This document shows, piece after piece, positions 35,801 to 45,549 of a stretch of DNA of 64,000 nucleotides. The notes beneath the pieces were generated by a model, which was given only the letters and a program-made list of their open reading frames with translations, was not told the origin of the DNA and did not search any database. Position 1 is the first letter of the stretch. Each line of letters opens with the position of its first letter. A program made the position numbers and the translations under genes. Origin of the DNA: Osedax fenrisi (Eukaryota; Annelida; Polychaeta; Sabellida; Siboglinidae); the NCBI GenBank assembly GCA_964019155.1, contig OZ025242.1:81863577-81927576 (forward strand). Reading direction: 5' to 3'.

Positions 35801-36084
35801 TAGAGAGCCTCACTATGGTAACGAGCCTCACTATGGTAACGAGCCTCACTATGGTAACGAGCCTCACTATGGTAGAGAGCCTCACTATGGTAACGAGCCT
35901 CACTATGGTAGAGAGCCTCACTATGGTAACGAGCCTCACTATGGTAACGAGCCTCACTATGGTAGAGAGCCTCACTATGGTAACGAGCCTCACTATGGTA
36001 ACGAGCCTCACTATGGTAACGAGCCTCACTATGGTAGAGAGCCTCACTATGGTAACGAGCCTCACTATGGTAACGAGCCTCACT
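32835..36084. repeat. 18-bp minisatellite, 180 complete units
   Basis: Unit GAGCCTCACTATGGTAAC, with the major variant ending GGTAGA, four units ending GGTAAT (34719-34941) and one with ATATTAAC (about 33221-33234). From the first GAGCCT (32835) to the last partial one (36075) is 3240 bp, exactly 180 x 18, so there is no net indel. Because 18 is a multiple of three and the unit has no stop in four frames, ORFs of 974-1137 codons appear on both strands. I treat these as consequences of the repeat. Variant order shows internal duplication: the run N5-R-N4-R-N2-R-N2-R (N = TAAC, R = TAGA) after a TAGA run occurs twice. Flanks are ordinary AT-rich DNA. Confidence 0.95.
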
Positions 36085-36177
36085 GCAGTAGTTATATAGA
36101 TGATCATGCACCATTACATATATGGCTATATACACACTATACATAGGCAATGTACATTGGACATATATATAGTCATA

Positions 36178-36485
36178 TTATAACCATTTAAATGTTAGAC
36201 AATTGGTAGACAATGCAAAATATAATCATTTGGAGGACACTTTTAAAAGATAGCTATGTAGCTGCAAATGTACAAATTAATTAATGTTGATACACTCGTA
36301 AGATATTTGAATATATTTAATTCTTTTTTCGAAATAATCAATAATAAAAAACATATAAAAATAACGTCTACCAAATATATATTATGTATAATTTATGATT
36401 TTGTGGACAATATTAATATTTATTTTTTATGGATTTCTTGCACAATGCTATATGCTGCATTTGCTCTAACTAATATTCTCTAAGT
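36178..36485 (+). repeat. TTTGGTAGACA repeat family, part 1
   Basis: Starts TTATAACCATTTAAATGTTAG, then AATTGGTAGACAATGCAAAA. The same text, inverted and about three-quarters identical, lies at 60866-61135. Both copies sit beside (TA)n. The ORF 36268-36483 lies inside this repeat and is not supported as a gene. Confidence 0.65.
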
Positions 36486-36589
36486 TATGTTCTATATTTA
36501 ATGATAACAATATATTACGCGCATGTGCAATTATTTTTAAAAATATAAATTAATTAATTAAAAATATATATTGATTATGAATGTAACAT

Positions 36590-37000
36590 TTTATTTTTTT
36601 ATGTAATATATAGGATCCATGCTTAATATAAATTGTAAATGTATCAGCACCCTATAAACATATATCCAATAATACTATATATTTCATTACAAATGGTATG
36701 TCTACTAAATATTATATTTATGGATCCAATATATATAGGATAGTGTTAAATCAATCATTATGAAAACTCACTTATTCTCCAGATTTTAATATAATTGTAT
36801 TAATAAATAATATATAAATATAGTTCAGATATATTAATGATATAATTTTATTATGAGTCAAATTTATACCAAAAGTGTTAAATTATTTCCCTAACTATTT
36901 GGTGAACACGAAATTGTCCTCCAAATAATCATGTCTACCATTTAAATGGTTAATATTATGCAAGAAATGTCTACCAAATCTGGTATAGTTATATATATTT
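36590..37000 (+). repeat. TTTGGTAGACA repeat family, part 2
   Basis: Shares, in inverted orientation, its whole length with 44668-45060. Shared landmarks are ATATATCCAATAATACTA, TATGTCTACTAAATATT, ATTTGGTG(A/G)ACACGAAATTG, ATCATGTCTACCA and TGCAAGAAATGTCTACCAAA. The two copies flank the LC8/basic-protein locus about 8 kb apart. Confidence 0.7.
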
Positions 37001-37169
37001 ATGTAAAATTGATTTATATGAACTATGTTTTACAATCAGTATTTTATTACAATACCATATATGGGCATACAATCACGTCTATCAATGGCCACACACCCAG
37101 ACTTCGCTCTCTTTATCCGTATACTACAGGCTATATCTCACGAGCTATTGGTTATCCGTTCTCTATGCA

Positions 37170-37245
37170 CCTCGCACGTGTCACTAGTAGAGGTCACCTT
37201 GGAATCCTCCTCCACAGCTAAATCCTCAACTATTTCTCCAGTCTC
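37170..37245 (-). CDS. candidate last exon, gene-family member B
   Basis: On the minus strand, after an acceptor-like GAAACTAG, the frame reads ETGEIVEDLAVEEDSKVT, STSDTCEVHRERITNSS-stop (the stop lies a little left of the start given). It is collinear with 28737-28802 in member A. Acidic and hydrophilic; unrecognised. Confidence 0.35.
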
Positions 37246-37355
37246 TCTCTAGTTTCAGGAGTTGATTGTGTTTAAAATTGTAATATTTGATAATCTCGAG
37301 TTTTTTCTATCTTTAAATTCAATTGATTATTTGACGTAAACATTTTTATATACAT

Positions 37356-37385
37356 GTATGTATATATATATATATATATATATAT
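37356..37385. repeat. short (TA)n
   Basis: TA run in the member-B 3' region; the paralogous site in A lacks it. Confidence 0.8.
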
Positions 37386-37437
37386 AGGAAGTTTAGTATG
37401 TATTGACACATATAGAGTTGTGTACATGTATGTATGT

Positions 37438-37507
37438 ATGTGTGTGTATCTGATATCATGGCAAGATGCGATTACATTTTTTGTAATCCAATACATCGTA
37501 TCTTGCC
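37438..37507. repeat. hairpin in the gene-family 3' region, copy B
   Basis: GTATCTGATATCATGGCAAG and GATTACA-type inner arms are followed by the inverse (..CTTGCCATTATATCAGA). Matches 29003-29067. Confidence 0.65.
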
Positions 37508-37579
37508 ATTATATCAGACATACACATATATATATATATATATAAACGCATGCATATGAATACGTACACGCGTGCATAC

Positions 37580-37736
37580 CTGGGAACTAGCTTCTTCATG
37601 TTCGCAATGATGTGTTTAAAACATGCTACATTCTTGTCTAGACATTCCGATCTATTTTCCTCCGGTAGATTATGTATACATTCGATCGTGACGATACAAT
37701 TGTATAGTTCTTATGCAGACTTCTGGTATCGATGTC
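37580..37736 (-). pseudogene. member B, downstream homologous segment
   Basis: Aligns in DNA to member A over AATGATGTGTTTAA(A/C)CATGCTAC, GACATTCCGATCTA, TTTCCTCCGG. In the frame continuing from exon 2 it has stops. It is therefore either intron after the donor at 37738-37743 or decayed exon. Confidence 0.4.
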
Positions 37737-37741
37737 TTACC

Positions 37742-37853
37742 CGGTCGTTATCATCGTCTGACAGTTGTTGCCGACAGGGTTCTGAAGGTCATTGTGATTG
37801 TCCTTCAGTTTTTTTACATCCGCGTCCATATGAACTATTCCTGTGGCGATGTC
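37742..37853 (-). CDS. member B, exon 2
   Basis: Acceptor CTCTGTCAG immediately precedes GACATCGCC, and the exon continues exon 1 in phase 0. It reads DIATGIVHMDADVKKLKD, NHNDLQNPVGNNCQTMITT and then meets GGGTAAGA, a good donor that would otherwise be read as an in-frame TAA. The VKKLKDNHNDLQN part has heptad-like spacing, and member A carries VNKLKVNHNDLQN. Unrecognised family. Confidence 0.45.
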
Positions 37854-38000
37854 CTGACAGAGTTGTAATCAATAATAGTATATAGAATATAACATTAGTA
37901 TATATATGTGCGTGTGTATATATGTGTGCGTATGGTAATTCGCATGGAACAACATCACGTGGTATAAACGTTAACGAGAATATTGAAAGCTACGCCTTAC

Positions 38001-38114
38001 CCTGACCACGCCCACAATAGTAATCCTAGCGAGTATCATCCGCCTCGACAGCTTTTTAGTTCCGTTGTTGCTCAGTAGTCTAGCTTTGATCGTGGAGTTG
38101 TTGAGATTCTTCAT
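38001..38114 (-). CDS. member B, first coding exon
   Basis: ATG at 38112-38114 in the context AAACAATGA starts a 38-codon exon that ends exactly at AGG/GTAAGG, a consensus donor. It reads MKNLNNSTIKARLLSNNG, TKKLSRRMILARITIVGVVR. A basic stretch followed by a hydrophobic MILARITIVGVV could be a signal anchor. Member A begins MKKTNNSIIKDILPS. The intron to exon 2 (37854-38000) is 147 bp and (TA)n/(CA)n-rich. TTACGTCAT lies just upstream (about 38150). Unrecognised family. Confidence 0.5.
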
Positions 38115-38239
38115 TGTTTATACTTCAGCAGCGTCACCTCTCGGTAGGCTATGACGTAATAGTCACGTGAATATAACTGTTACTATATATAATCAAAGAA
38201 TAAACTACATACATATATATGAATATATGTTAAATGATT

Positions 38240-38352
38240 TATTGTATTTTAAAATGGTTATATATGATGACCTAATTTGTTTTTATCTTTTAAATTAAAA
38301 TGATTCTAAGATTCGTAAGATCGTATCTTGCTATAATATCAGATTCATACAT
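38240..38352. repeat. third copy of the gene-family 3' flank
   Basis: GATGACCTAATTTGTTTTTATC aligns with 28896 (GATGACCTCAAATTATTTCTATC) and 37290. The half hairpin GTATCTTGCTATAATATCAGA follows. It implies a third unit (C) in direct orientation right after member B, reaching at least the block at 38636. Confidence 0.5.
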
Positions 38353-38358
38353 ATATTC

Positions 38359-38360
<2 letters not shown>

Positions 38361-38452
<92 letters not shown>
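38361..38452. repeat. (TA)n(GT)n compound microsatellite
   Basis: About 18 TA units followed by about 26 GT units. Confidence 0.95.
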
Positions 38453-38456
<4 letters not shown>

Positions 38457-38635
38457 AGTATACATTAATATTAATGGTAACTATTGGTATTTAAATAGAA
38501 ACAATAATCGGTTCATTATCTTACCACTCACAGCATGTTGTACATTCATGTTTTATAGTGTAGCCTCATGTCGTTAATGTGACACGAGTCATGTGACATC
38601 ACCCACTGACGTATACATTAACCGTGTTACATAGT

Positions 38636-38680
38636 TAGTTATCTGACATTTAGTATAGTATAATGCGTATCAATGGAACT
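38636..38680 (+). promoter_or_regulatory. recurring ~47-bp block, locus 4
   Basis: TAGTTATCTGACATTTAG .. ATCAATGGAACT; see 10380-10426. The text after it aligns with 22545-22632 but lacks the ATG; GATGTTAAG/GTAAAC at about 38772 could be a donor. Confidence 0.4.
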
Positions 38681-38799
38681 GTTAGCTATTGTGGACGTTT
38701 AGTGTTCAGTATTCACCGAAGAGAAGCAGCATAAAGATCAAACCTGCAGCAGCATTCGATGTAGGATGTTAAGGTAAACAAGGTAAATACAAATAATAC

Positions 38800-40670
38800 T
38801 TAATATAATATATAAATATATACATAACATATATACATTATAAATAGACATGTATGACATAGTCGTATGTATGTTTAACTATTACAGTTATACCTATAGT
38901 ATCCACTGATATAGGCGTGGCCTAATCAAAGATTGTGCGAAGGAAAGATATGTAACTCTAATTAATTTGTGAAATTAATGAACAAATTATACAACTGTAT
39001 TATAAACTAAATATTCTAAATACTCTATTTTATAATTATAACCATTTTTCTTAAAATATACAGCTTATTCGATAAATATGATCAACTAATTGGCCCATTT
39101 TCAATGTAAAATTATACATAGTTTGTAACTAATTTCAAACTAATCGTATTACAATTTATGTCATGTAAATATATACAAGTTATATATATTTTCTTCGAAA
39201 CAACCGTGGCCTAATAGCTAAAGTTATAGGCCAAGGTACACTATCCTTCAATATGTTGATGATTATGATGATTTATTATACACAGATATGATCATTATAC
39301 CAGTATTATATTGTTACTAAATATACCTTACTTATACTTTAATTTTCTAATTTTGTATTTCTGTAAATAGTAATATAAGATTTTAGTTTAAATAATTAAT
39401 ATTTTATTATAATATATTTAAGTGGAATTAAATAGATTAAATAGTTGTAATATATTTTTAATTATTATGTAATTTATCAATTATTAAAAACCTCATTTAT
39501 TAAATTTAATTTTACTATTCTTGAATATATATCTCCACATTTATTATAATATTACTAAATTCTAATTTATTTGAGAATGATTAATAGTAATCTTAAGAGA
39601 AGCATAATTAACTATTATTAAACTAATATTATTATATTTCATTAAATATATATTTTCATAATTTTCTATATTACTATATCTATCATATCAATTCTGCACT
39701 CAATTTAAATATGTCAACCCCTGGCAGGTGTATTTATTACAGAACTTCAACAGTTATATTCCACAATAGGTCATGCCACTATGGGTGCTATGCAAAGGTG
39801 GAGCTATGTGTAGGTGAATCTAGAGTATTGCAATAGTACTATTACAGTACATACCGGTTAATATCATAGCTTAAACTAATATGATAAATTAAATATAAAA
39901 TAATATATAGTAAATATAAATATTAATTAAATTATTAGAAATATAATGTTATTATGTAATTATCAATATACAATAATCAATTAGTGATTATACTAAATAT
40001 TAATTTAATAATACTGTTATAAACTATTATTGTATAAGCCTATAGGCTACATTATCAACTCAGTTTTCTTAATTTAAATTAATAACTTTTTTCTGTAGAT
40101 CCTATCTTATCTTTTATATAATAAATGTATATATATATATATTAACCCATAACATCTCAAATATTAAAACATTTAAATATTCATCTGATTGTAGTTATTT
40201 AATCTATTCATAAATTATATTATCTTCTCATCTATTGACATTTTCTATTGTAGAAATCACATAACTATTCATGATACTGTTATTGTCTGAGTTAACTAAT
40301 TAGTTATTACATTATGTCTATTGCTGTTGATATGGAATAACATAATCAAGTAACGATGTCCTTTGTTATATTCTTCTCTTAATTATGAGATAGCTTAATG
40401 TAAAATATTATACAAATACATCCAAATACAAATACATCCACATATCTATAACCATTGAAATATTACTTACAGATTAGTAACGAGATGAATATTGTAAAGA
40501 ATGAGTGCCCAATTTTCTAAAGAATATCATTATTATTATTGTGAACATTTGGGAATCAAGATAATGTTGCATGTAAATGATTCACTATCACGTCTGTGAA
40601 TAATAACCAATGAAAGGAAGATGAGTCACGAAGGAGATCTGCCCATATAATCTCTTATCCATACTGTATT
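38800..40670. other. AT-rich spacer
   Basis: No gene supported over about 1.9 kb. A GC-richer patch at 39715-39850 has no sustained frame. Confidence 0.5.
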
Positions 40671-40679
40671 CGTAAGACC

Positions 40680-40758
40680 TCAATTTGTATTTATATATTT
40701 ATAACATATTTATTTATGTTGTGATTGAAATAAAGAATTCAAGAATTATGTAGCTCAA
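40680..40758 (+). mobile_element. possible LINE 3' end
   Basis: TTGTGATTGAAATAAAGAATTCAAGAATT is like the AATAAAGAATTC ends of several LINE families. No coding remnant lies upstream. Confidence 0.35.
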
Positions 40759-40841
40759 TATTCTGTTATTTTATTCACATCGTTAAATACAAAAATCATT
40801 CATAAACAATAATCGATAACTAAAAGATCGATCAAATAGAT

Positions 40842-40847
40842 TTTATT
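40842..40847 (-). terminator. polyadenylation signal of the LC8-like gene
   Basis: AATAAA on the minus strand, about 95 bp after the stop of the dynein light chain exon. Confidence 0.55.
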
Positions 40848-40940
40848 TATAAAACAATAACAATAATTGCCGAAACGTTAGCCTATATCACGTTTGTTTA
40901 TCAAAGAGTATAACAGAAAAGCAACAACGCCGTTGACCAA

Positions 40941-41217
40941 TCAGAATCGGAACAGGAGTACGGCTATATTACCGACCAGGAAGTAGATATACTCCTTTGT
41001 GTCGTGCGTGATATAGCTGGAGAACTGCTTGCCTACGATACAATGCCAGGTGGGACTGTTCTTGGCGTCGAACTCCCTCTTAATGTAGCGGGCTATGTCC
41101 TTAGAGCGGAAGTAGTTGCCCATGGCTCGGATGCACGAGACGATCGCGAACATCTGTTTGTAGTCGTCCATGTTAGTTCTCTTCAGCAATACGTTTTCAT
41201 CGGTGGTATCTAAGATC
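40941..41217 (-). CDS. DYNLL-like: dynein light chain, LC8 type (last exon)
   Basis: The minus strand encodes an LC8 dynein light chain, a dimeric hub that binds short linear motifs in dynein intermediate chain and many other partners. Diagnostic text is SKDIARYIKREFD (second helix), SPTWHCIVG, SSYITHDTKEYIYF and NIAVLLFRF-stop, in the order of LC8. A pyrimidine-rich tract ending CCCCCCACAG gives a strong acceptor at 41218, so the exon starts LDTTDENVLLKRTNMDD; the first few residues of LC8 should lie in an upstream exon not found. The family is about 89 aa and this exon covers about 91 codons. Differences from the usual highly conserved LC8 are numerous in the N-terminal helix (KQMFAIVSCIRAMGNY), and the usual Lys-Ser-Gly end is replaced by Arg-Phe. 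GC-richer codons than the flanks argue for a selected gene. Divergent paralogues are often tissue-specific. Confidence 0.88.
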
Positions 41218-41344
41218 CTGTGGGGGGGGTCGGTCAGGGGTCAAGTGTGGTGAGGGAGCGAGGTGAAGGGGACTAGGTAAAGGAGGAGAGATGGTGATCG
41301 GGTCGGGGTAGTTGGTGAGAGGGCTGAAGGTATGTTACGAAGAA

Positions 41345-41502
41345 GTTCTATAGCACTATACTATACTATACGATAATATATACTATAATATATACTATAC
41401 TATACTATATTATATTATACTATAATATACTATAATATACTATACTATACTATACTATACTATATACTATACTACACTATATACTATACTATACTATATA
41501 GG
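41345..41502. repeat. (ACTAT)n pentanucleotide repeat
   Basis: Imperfect ACTAT/TATAC repeats over about 155 bp, directly next to the element at 41503. Confidence 0.85.
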
Positions 41503-41885
41503 AGAAAGTCTCCGATTACCGACCCCCTCACGTATCTCAGTAACTATAAGAGATATCAAAAAATTATATGATAAATGTGAATAAGTATTTTGTTTAAAAA
41601 AATATGTAATCCTACAATTGTTATTTGATCAAATGTAATATTATGTATTTACTTTTTAAATATTTGAATAATAACTTTTTTTAAATCATTGTAAATACAT
41701 TATTAATTAAAAGAAAACTTGATTTTTTACATAATATAGTAGATCAATAAAATGTTTATAACCATTATAAAAATAATTTAATTTGAATAACTATTAACCA
41801 ATATATCTTAATTATAACAACCCATATGCTTTTCCTATTTCCGATACCCTAAATTACCCTAATACCGACCCCATGTGATTTATGA
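41503..41885. mobile_element. Tc1-like MITE relative, degraded
   Basis: GGAGAAAGTCTCCGATTACCGACC and, inverted near 41835-41872, TTTCCGATACCC and AATACCGACCCC recall the layout of 25889-26831 (AGAAACCATAAATCC against AGTAACTATAAGAGA). Ends are not clear. Confidence 0.45.
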
Positions 41886-42061
41886 TATCCAATCAAAATA
41901 GATCCGTATTTTACTTTGAAATGTGTCGTAAATTGTTTATGTATCATTGATATAGATTTAGGATTCATAATTCCAGTTGATTATATACATACTGATTAAT
42001 AAATAAATATTAAATAATAATATACACTATTTTAATATAATTACTATAAAGTTAAAATTTA

Positions 42062-42369
<308 letters not shown>

Positions 42370-42391
42370 ACACGACAATTTGGTAAGTATA

Positions 42392-42397
42392 TTTATT
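42392..42397 (-). terminator. polyadenylation signal of the basic repeat protein gene
   Basis: AATAAA on the minus strand about 150 bp after the stop. Between them a 6-bp stem with a 4-nt loop (TCGATGTCTACATCGA) lies near 42470-42486. It has the size of a histone 3' stem-loop but not its GG..CC base, so I do not call it one. Confidence 0.45.
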
Positions 42398-42546
42398 GAA
42401 TAAACTAAATTTACCTAAGTTTCGCTTGACACTTAGCGCACAATATCGCCATTTCGTTAGGGTAACAATATCGATGTAGACATCGACGCGAGTTATCCTA
42501 AACTATGCTGTACAAGTATCATATAAGCGTATTACCTATCCGCAAC

Positions 42547-43626
42547 TTAAGACCTGCGTCTAAGACATTTCTTAAACGCAACTCTGTTCTTTTGTACACG
42601 TCTAATAGATGATCTGCTTCGAGATTTTGAGGATTTTCTTGCTTTCTTTGGCTTCCTGATAACTGAACGTCTTTTAGACGCCATTCTCTTCTTTTGTACA
42701 CATCTAATAGATGACCGGCTATGAGATTTTGAGGATTTTCTCGCTTTCGTTGGCTTCTTGATAACTGAACGTCTTTTAGACGCCACTCTCTTCTTATGTA
42801 CACATCTAATAGATGACCTGCTTTGAGATTTTGAGGATTTTCTTGCTTTCGTTGGCTTCCTGATAACTGAACGTCTTTTAGACGCCACTCTCTTCTTCTG
42901 TACACATCTAATAGATAACCGGCTTCGAGATTTTGAAGATTTTCTTGCTTTCTTTGGCTTCCTGATAACTGAACGTCTTTTAGACGCCACTCTCTTCTTC
43001 TGTACACGTCTAATAGATGACCGGCTATGAGATTTTGAGGATTTTCTTGCTTTCTTTGACTTCCTGATAACTGAACGTATTTTAGACGCCACTCTCTTCT
43101 TTTGTACACGTCTAATAGATGATCTGCTTCGAGATTTTGAGGATTTTCTCGCTTTCGTTGGCTTCCTGATAACTGAACGTCTTTTAGACGCCACTCTCTT
43201 CTTATGTACACATCTAATAGATGACTTGCTTCGAGATTTTGAAGATTTTCTTGCTTTCTTTGGCTTCCTGATAACTGAACGTCTTTTAGACGCCACTCTC
43301 TTCTTCTGTACACGTCTAATAGATGATCTGCTTCGAGATTTTGAGGATTTTCTCGCTTTCATTGGCTTCCTGATAACTGAACGTCTTTTAGACGCCACTC
43401 TCGTCTTTTGTACACATCTAATAGATGACTTGCTTCGAGATTTTGAGGATTTTCTTACTTTCTTTGGCTTCCTGATAACTGAACGTCTTTTAGATGCCAC
43501 TATCTTTGAGGAAACGGCCGTTTTCTTAACTGAGGCCCTCTTGCATATGTTCTTTTTCATTGTACGTGACTTCAACATTGGTACTTTTGACGTTTTCTTG
43601 CATCTTCTGTTTACGTTGTTTACCAT
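42547..43626 (-). CDS. Lys/Arg/Ser-rich 34-residue repeat protein
   Basis: A 359-codon intact ORF; the start ACCAAGATGG has a favourable Kozak context. Residues 1-42 are a unique basic leader. Residues 43-348 are nine 34-residue repeats with core SKRRSVIRKPKKARKSS, KSRSRSSIRRVQKKRVA. The tail is VAFKKCLRRRS. The repeats are almost only Lys, Arg, Ser, Val, Ile and Ala, with RS dipeptides and Cys at one alternating position. Such composition is known from protamine-like sperm chromatin proteins, linker-histone tails and SR proteins; DNA or RNA binding is thus likely, the exact role is not. Repeats differ by scattered base changes that keep the frame and charge. The 102-bp period makes another minus frame (42519-43313) open too; that is a shadow. 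A neighbour on the same strand 1.3 kb away is the LC8-like gene. Confidence 0.75.
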   Translation of the reverse strand: MVNNVNRRCKKTSKVPMLKSRTMKKNICKRASVKKTAVSSKIVASKRRSVIRKPKKVRKSSKSRSKSSIRCVQKTRVASKRRSVIRKPMKARKSSKSRSRSSIRRVQKKRVASKRRSVIRKPKKARKSSKSRSKSSIRCVHKKRVASKRRSVIRKPTKARKSSKSRSRSSIRRVQKKRVASKIRSVIRKSKKARKSSKSHSRSSIRRVQKKRVASKRRSVIRKPKKARKSSKSRSRLSIRCVQKKRVASKRRSVIRKPTKARKSSKSQSRSSIRCVHKKRVASKRRSVIKKPTKARKSSKSHSRSSIRCVQKKRMASKRRSVIRKPKKARKSSKSRSRSSIRRVQKNRVAFKKCLRRRS

Positions 43627-43659
43627 CTTGGTTATTTGTATTTATGATTGGTATTAATA

Positions 43660-43850
43660 TTCCAATTGCGATATCGGTGCTTTAAAGTAATTAAGCAATC
43701 AATTAAGTGATTTTATTTATTAGCAATTTGAATATTCGTATATTTTAATTACACAAAAAAAAACTAAAAAATAAATTAAAATGCGAGAAAATTATTGTTT
43801 ATTTAACAATTTAACAATTTCGATTTTATTTTAATCCTATCGGAAAAGTA
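43660..43850 (-). promoter_or_regulatory. upstream region of the basic repeat protein gene
   Basis: AT-rich sequence between the ATG and the (CTA)n array. A TTTATTTA/TAAATAAA-like motif lies near 43712, but I see no clear TATA box at a fixed distance. Transcription start unknown. Confidence 0.25.
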
Positions 43851-43853
43851 AAT

Positions 43854-44338
<485 letters not shown>

Positions 44339-44643
44339 TAAACCTACTAAATAATGTATTGATAAACTAGGAACCGATAAATTATAATGTATAAACATAT
44401 TAAGATAATATTTACCATTATAAGTTAAGAACATAATTGTTACCTAATACTTTTTTTATTAAAATAAAATTTCATTCAGATATATGTTCAGATATATGTT
44501 AACTTCTAAATTTGTAAAATATTATATCGATTATAAATTACGTATAGATATACGCCTAATAGTTAGAGGCACAGGAAGGTATATTTCATAAGGGGGATCC
44601 AGTTATTGATTATGTATAATTTAATATATATACATAATATGTA

Positions 44644-44673
44644 TTACATATATATATATATATATATATATAT
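44644..44673. repeat. (TA)n microsatellite
   Basis: Short TA tract at the edge of the repeat copy below. Confidence 0.85.
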
Positions 44674-45060
44674 GAACATACCAGATTTGGTTGACATTTC
44701 TTGCATAATATTAATCATTTGGTAGACATGATTATTTGGAGGACAATTTCGTGTCCACCAAATAGTTTAGGGCAATAATGTATCACTTTTGGTATAAATT
44801 TGACTTATAATAAAATTATATAATTAATATATAGGAAATAAAGTTGTATATTATTTATTAATAATTTAAAAATCAATAGAATGGGTAAGTTTAAATAATG
44901 ATTGAATTTTCACTCTATATATATTGGATCCATAAAAATAACTGTTTAGTAGACACACCATTTTCAATGAAATACGTAGTATTGTTGGATATATGTCTAT
45001 AGGGAATTGATGGATTTAGACTTTATATTACATATGGATCATATATATAAAATAAAAAAA
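44668..45060 (-). repeat. TTTGGTAGACA repeat family, inverted copy
   Basis: Inverted partner of 36590-37000, with the same series of motifs in reverse (CAGATTTGGTTGACATTTC, ATTTGGTAGACATGATT, GTGTCCACCAAATAG, TATATTGGATCCATAAA). Confidence 0.7.
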
Positions 45061-45139
45061 TAAAATATTATATTAATAAAAAATATACATTTTAATTAAT
45101 TTATTATTTATTTTTATTATATTTTGAAATAATAAATGG

Positions 45140-45545
45140 AATGATTCATAAATACTAAGGTAATACAAGTATTTTTATTAATTTAAAATTTAATATTTAA
45201 AATTTAATAATCTTAAAATATATATTAAGATTATTATTAAATATATACTTAACATTTAAATAGAATAATGTTTAATTGTGTATTCAATATATAATTATAT
45301 ATATCCATAATCATGTGGATCATGTGTATTAAAATATAAATATTTATAAATACTAAGGTAATACAAGTATTTTTATCAATTTAATATTTAAAATTTAATA
45401 ATTTTAAAATATATATTAAGATTGTTAAATATATACTTACTATTTAAATATATAGAATAATTTGTAATTGTGAATTAAATATATAATTATATACATTCAT
45501 AATCATGTGTATTAAGTAATTTATTAAGTAATTTATCGTGTAAGA
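45140..45545. repeat. two ~198-bp tandem units
   Basis: AAATACTAAGGTAATACAAG starts at about 45149 and 45347; following text (ATATATTAAGATT, ATAATCATGTG) matches in both. Confidence 0.7.
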
Positions 45546-45549
45546 AAAA

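Noticed and set aside
32835..36084. CRISPR array
   Set aside because: Head-to-tail 18-bp units without spacers, in a eukaryotic context.
32733..36150. Four ORFs of 974-1137 codons on both strands
   Set aside because: All are translations of the 18-bp repeat, whose length is a multiple of three and which lacks stops in those frames; no leader, promoter or intron supports any one. Kept only as a finding to test.
36268..36483. 71-codon ORF after the minisatellite
   Set aside because: Inside the TTTGGTAGACA repeat; the homologous copy at 60866-61135 does not keep the frame.
41004..41213. Plus ORF of 69 codons
   Set aside because: Antisense of the LC8 exon.
42470..42486. Histone-type 3' stem-loop after the basic protein gene
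   Set aside because: Stem and loop sizes fit, but the required GG..CC base of the stem is absent and an AATAAA signal follows.
42519..43313. 264-codon minus ORF (RREWRLKDVQLSGSQ repeats)
   Set aside because: A second frame of the 102-bp repeats; the other minus frame has a unique N-terminal leader with good start context and strongly basic composition, and a proper end.
43226..43657. 143-codon plus ORF
   Set aside because: Antisense shadow of the basic repeat protein.
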